This document shows positions 57,070 through 59,461 of a stretch of 59,461 nucleotides of DNA, piece by piece; the stretch's first letter is position 1; every line of letters starts with the position of its first letter. The notes beneath the pieces were generated by a model. The model searched no databases, was not told where the DNA came from, and was given only the letters and a program-made list of their open reading frames with translations. Both the position numbers and the translations under genes were made by a program. This stretch comes from Clostridia bacterium (GTDB lineage: Bacteria; Bacillota; Clostridia; Oscillospirales; Acutalibacteraceae), in contig JAFTCX010000050.1 of assembly GCA_017454485.1 (NCBI GenBank), positions 1 through 59,461 on the forward strand. Reading direction: 5' to 3'.

Positions 57070-59154
57070 ATGAAACGATCCATCATTCGCAAGCCCTTGA
57101 GCGTTTTGCTTTCGCTGTTGACGGTGCTTTCCGTTTGCGGCGCAATAGCGTTTTCATCGTTCGCGCAGGAGGCGTCCAAGCAGACGATCCTTGCCGGGAT
57201 GACCACGGAAGAAAAGATCGCGCAAATGCTGATGCCCACCTTCCGCTATTATGGCGGCGCAAATGTTACGGCGCTCAATCAGAAAGCGAAGGACATCCTT
57301 GCAAAGCGCGGCTTTGCCGGTGTGATTTTGTTTGCGCAAAACAATGCGTCCACCGCGCAGACCGTGAAGCTGATTGACGATATGCAAAAGGCGAACATTT
57401 CTCAAAAAAGCCGTCCGCAGCTTTTGATCTCCGTGGATCAGGAGGGTGCGGGCGTGACAAGACTTGCTTCCGGCACCCAGGGACCGGGCAATATGGCGCT
57501 TGGCGCAACGGGCGACAGCCAAAACGCCTTTGAGATCGGCGCGATTCTCGGACAGGAGCTTTCCGCTGTGGGCTATAACGTCGATTTCGCGCCGGTGGTC
57601 GATGTCAACTGCAACCCGTCGAACCCCGTGATCGGCGTGCGCTCGTTTTCCGACGACGCGCAGACCGTAGCCGATTTTGCGAGCGCGTTTATGAAAGGTC
57701 TGCAAAGCAATCACATCATCACCGCGCTCAAGCATTTCCCCGGACACGGCGACACGGCTACCGACAGCCATTCCGGGCTGCCGCGCATTGAAAAGACGCT
57801 GGACGAGCTGAAACAAAACGAGCTCATTCCGTTTGCACGCTGCATCAACGACGGCACGGAAATGATCATGACCGCGCACATTCAGTTCCCGAAGATCGAA
57901 AAACAGACCTATGTTTCCAAAAAGGACGGCAGGGTGATCGAGCTGCCCGCAACGCTTTCCAAAACGCTGATCACCGATGTGCTGCGCGGCGAACTCGGCT
58001 TTGACGGCGTGGTGGTGTCGGATTCCATGGGCATGGCCGCCATCTCGGCGCATTTTGCCCTTTTGGACACTGCGCGTCTTGCGATTAACGCGGGTGTTGA
58101 CATTCTTCTGATGCCTGTGGACACCTCGAGCGCACAGGGCATTGACGCGCTCGATCAATACATTACCGATGTTGCGGCGCTTGCCGACGCGGGTGAGATT
58201 TCGATGGAAAACATTGACCGCGCCGTGATGCGCATTCTGACGCTGAAGGAAAAGCAGGGGCTGCTGTCTGCTTATGCAGGAATCGACCTTGCCGCGGCGC
58301 AAAGCAGCGCGCAGGCGACGGTCGGCTCCAAGGCCAATCACGACAAGGAATGGGAGATCGCAAAAAGATCTGTGACGCTTGTGAAAAACAACGGCATGCT
58401 CCCGATCAAAACGAGCGAAAAAACCGTTGTCATGGTACCCTATGCCAACGAGGTGCTCGCCGGTGAATACGCGATCGACTGTCTGAAGCGCGACGGGTTG
58501 ATTCCGAACGATATGGACATTTCCGTTTATCTCATGCGCAACAAATCGCTTGATGAAATGAAAGAAGCGGTGGAAACCGCAGCGAATGTGATCGCGAGCA
58601 CCGAGCTTTCCAAAGAAGCCGCGCTCGCCACGGAGACCTATTCGAATCTTGACGCTTTGGCCGATTATGTGCATGGCAAGGGAAACAAAATTGCGTTTTT
58701 GAGCTGCAGTTTGCCCTATGACGCCGCACGGCTGCAAAAGGGCGACGCGATTTTGCTTGCTTATTCCTGCAAGGGCATGAACGAAAAGCCCGATTTTACC
58801 ACAGGCTCCGTGCTCACCTACGGCGTCAGCATTCCGGTCGGCATCTACACCGCGTTTGATGAAAACGCCGAGCTTGGCACACTGCCGGTCAACGTCCCGA
58901 CGCTCGATGCGAACAACCGCTATACGTCGAACACGCTTTATGCGCGCGGCTTCTCTCTGCAATATGAAAAGCAGACGCCGGACGAACCGGATACGCCGGA
59001 TACGCCCGATACGCCGGATACGCCCGATACACCCGCAGCCCCCGACACATCGATCGCGCAGGATCTTCCAAACGACAGCTCGTTCTTCGATTCCATCCTC
59101 GCGTTCCTTCGCCGCATCATCAACTTCTTCAAGGGTCTGTTCGGCCTGAGATGA
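57070..59154 (+). CDS. Secreted glycoside hydrolase family 3 (beta-N-acetylhexosaminidase-like) with amphipathic C-tail
   Basis: A 694-residue protein with a signal peptide ending near SSFAQEA. The GH3 barrel has MTTEEKIAQMLMPTF, LLISVDQEGAGVTRL, FAPVVDVNCNPSNPVIG, the NagZ-type loop KHFPGHGDTATDSHSGLP (His-Asp acid/base dyad) and the nucleophile Asp in VVVSDSMGM. A C-terminal alpha/beta domain (to about 635) follows, then a PDTP repeat linker and the tail SFFDSILAFLRRIINFFK. The KHFPGHG(D/N)T loop points to cleavage of N-acetylglucosamine, as in peptidoglycan or chitin fragments. Being secreted, it acts outside or at the wall. The linker repeats at DNA level (GATACGCC units at 58990-59030) could vary in number. 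Confidence 0.92.
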   Translation: MKRSIIRKPLSVLLSLLTVLSVCGAIAFSSFAQEASKQTILAGMTTEEKIAQMLMPTFRYYGGANVTALNQKAKDILAKRGFAGVILFAQNNASTAQTVKLIDDMQKANISQKSRPQLLISVDQEGAGVTRLASGTQGPGNMALGATGDSQNAFEIGAILGQELSAVGYNVDFAPVVDVNCNPSNPVIGVRSFSDDAQTVADFASAFMKGLQSNHIITALKHFPGHGDTATDSHSGLPRIEKTLDELKQNELIPFARCINDGTEMIMTAHIQFPKIEKQTYVSKKDGRVIELPATLSKTLITDVLRGELGFDGVVVSDSMGMAAISAHFALLDTARLAINAGVDILLMPVDTSSAQGIDALDQYITDVAALADAGEISMENIDRAVMRILTLKEKQGLLSAYAGIDLAAAQSSAQATVGSKANHDKEWEIAKRSVTLVKNNGMLPIKTSEKTVVMVPYANEVLAGEYAIDCLKRDGLIPNDMDISVYLMRNKSLDEMKEAVETAANVIASTELSKEAALATETYSNLDALADYVHGKGNKIAFLSCSLPYDAARLQKGDAILLAYSCKGMNEKPDFTTGSVLTYGVSIPVGIYTAFDENAELGTLPVNVPTLDANNRYTSNTLYARGFSLQYEKQTPDEPDTPDTPDTPDTPDTPAAPDTSIAQDLPNDSSFFDSILAFLRRIINFFKGLFGLR

Positions 59155-59172
59155 TCGCTTTCTGACAAAAAG

Positions 59173-59204
59173 GACCCCTTGCGACTTCGCTCGGGGTCTT
59201 TCTG
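59173..59204 (+). terminator. Terminator of the GH3 gene
   Basis: GACCCC/GGGGTC arms (59173-59198) and TTTCT. Confidence 0.7.
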
Positions 59205-59423
59205 CATCGGCTGCACCTTTGAAAGAACAGACACCGGCTTTCGTGTCACGATTGAGCATCCGTGCAAAGACACAAACGGAAATCTGTATCCGTATTACGG
59301 ACTCTATTACAGAATCTCTTTGTTTTTTTGTCTTTCCTGTACGTTTGTCAATGATGTGAGACAAAGTTGTTGAAAAAAGAAGTACGAGATTAGAATAAGC
59401 TTAGCGGATGGATGCAAGCGCCT
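59205..59423. other. Intergenic stretch without recognisable gene
   Basis: No frame with a ribosome binding site and family resemblance was found. TTTGTC and GACAAA form an inverted repeat around 59344-59365, which might be an operator for a gene beyond the window. Confidence 0.5.
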
Positions 59424-59461
59424 TGGGAAGCGACCGAAGGCGTAGCCGAGGGAGCTTCCCA
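59424..59461. repeat. REP-like palindrome at the window edge
   Basis: TGGGAAG (59424-59430) pairs with CTTCCCA (59455-59461), enclosing CGACCGAAGGC GTA GCCGAGGGAG. The core also occurs in the 52-bp insertion at 30080-30131. Confidence 0.7.

Overview
The window looks like a chromosomal segment of a moderately GC-rich Clostridia member (Bacillota), most likely an uncultured gut or rumen bacterium of the Oscillospiraceae/Ruminococcaceae type. The reasons are strong AAGGAGG-type ribosome binding sites, consensus sigma-A promoters with 16-17 bp spacers, a T-box before thrS, a preQ1 riboswitch before queT, many signal-peptide-bearing surface proteins and glycoside hydrolases, and short palindromic and heptameric repeats of the kind common in that group. 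No rRNA, tRNA or CRISPR array was recognised. The taxonomic call is inference.

Layout. 1-63 is the first 21 codons of an IS3-family transposase OrfA. 396-17150 is one enormous surface-protein gene of 5,585 codons, interrupted by a single in-frame TAG at 2628. It carries Cys-x2-Cys modules, roughly forty InlB-type B repeats, more Cys modules and a C-terminal amphipathic tail. 17255-21525 holds an acetyltransferase, a secreted GH5 glucanase, a GtrA membrane protein and a second Cys-module protein. 21663-22287 is the preQ1 riboswitch-queT unit. 22375-26140 contains a small secreted protein, a histidine kinase/response regulator pair that probably controls it through TTAAG direct repeats, and a small unknown protein. 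26365-29796 carries a sugar isomerase-like TIM barrel, an LCAT-like lipase and a secreted esterase.

29866-33269 has two palindromic elements, a FtsW/RodA glycosyltransferase, tsaE-tsaB and rpiB. 33346-37306 has a BspA-like leucine-rich surface protein divergent from an XRE regulator with an evident operator, then the T-box and thrS. 37705-41765 has an epimerase/dehydratase and a cell-wall operon (polysaccharide deacetylase, AIM24 protein, VanY-type carboxypeptidase). 42026-48620 has alpha-galactosidase, a GH106-like hydrolase and a GT2 glycosyltransferase.

48600-55533 is the most plastic part. It holds a chimeric flavodoxin pseudogene fused to a copy of the GH106-like gene's 5' end, a ZIP transporter, a TetM-like GTPase fused to a Rae1/YacP-type NYN nuclease domain, a Gfo/Idh/MocA oxidoreductase, the stump of a phage head protein carrying a JAB-like putative toxin with an overlapping immunity-like gene, and an iron-alcohol-dehydrogenase pseudogene split by a MITE. 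The window closes with a 5TM-SpoIIE phosphatase and a secreted GH3 enzyme.

Themes. Four secreted proteins (giant protein, esterase, LRR protein, GH3) end in the same kind of short aromatic amphipathic helix, which may be a surface-retention signal. Three carry related Cys-x2-Cys modules. A MITE family with 19-20 bp ends and 4-bp target duplications (TAAA, CTTG) occurs four times. The best candidate for an undescribed system is the GTPase-NYN fusion at 50199-52775, followed by the phage-derived toxin/immunity pair at 53906-55040.
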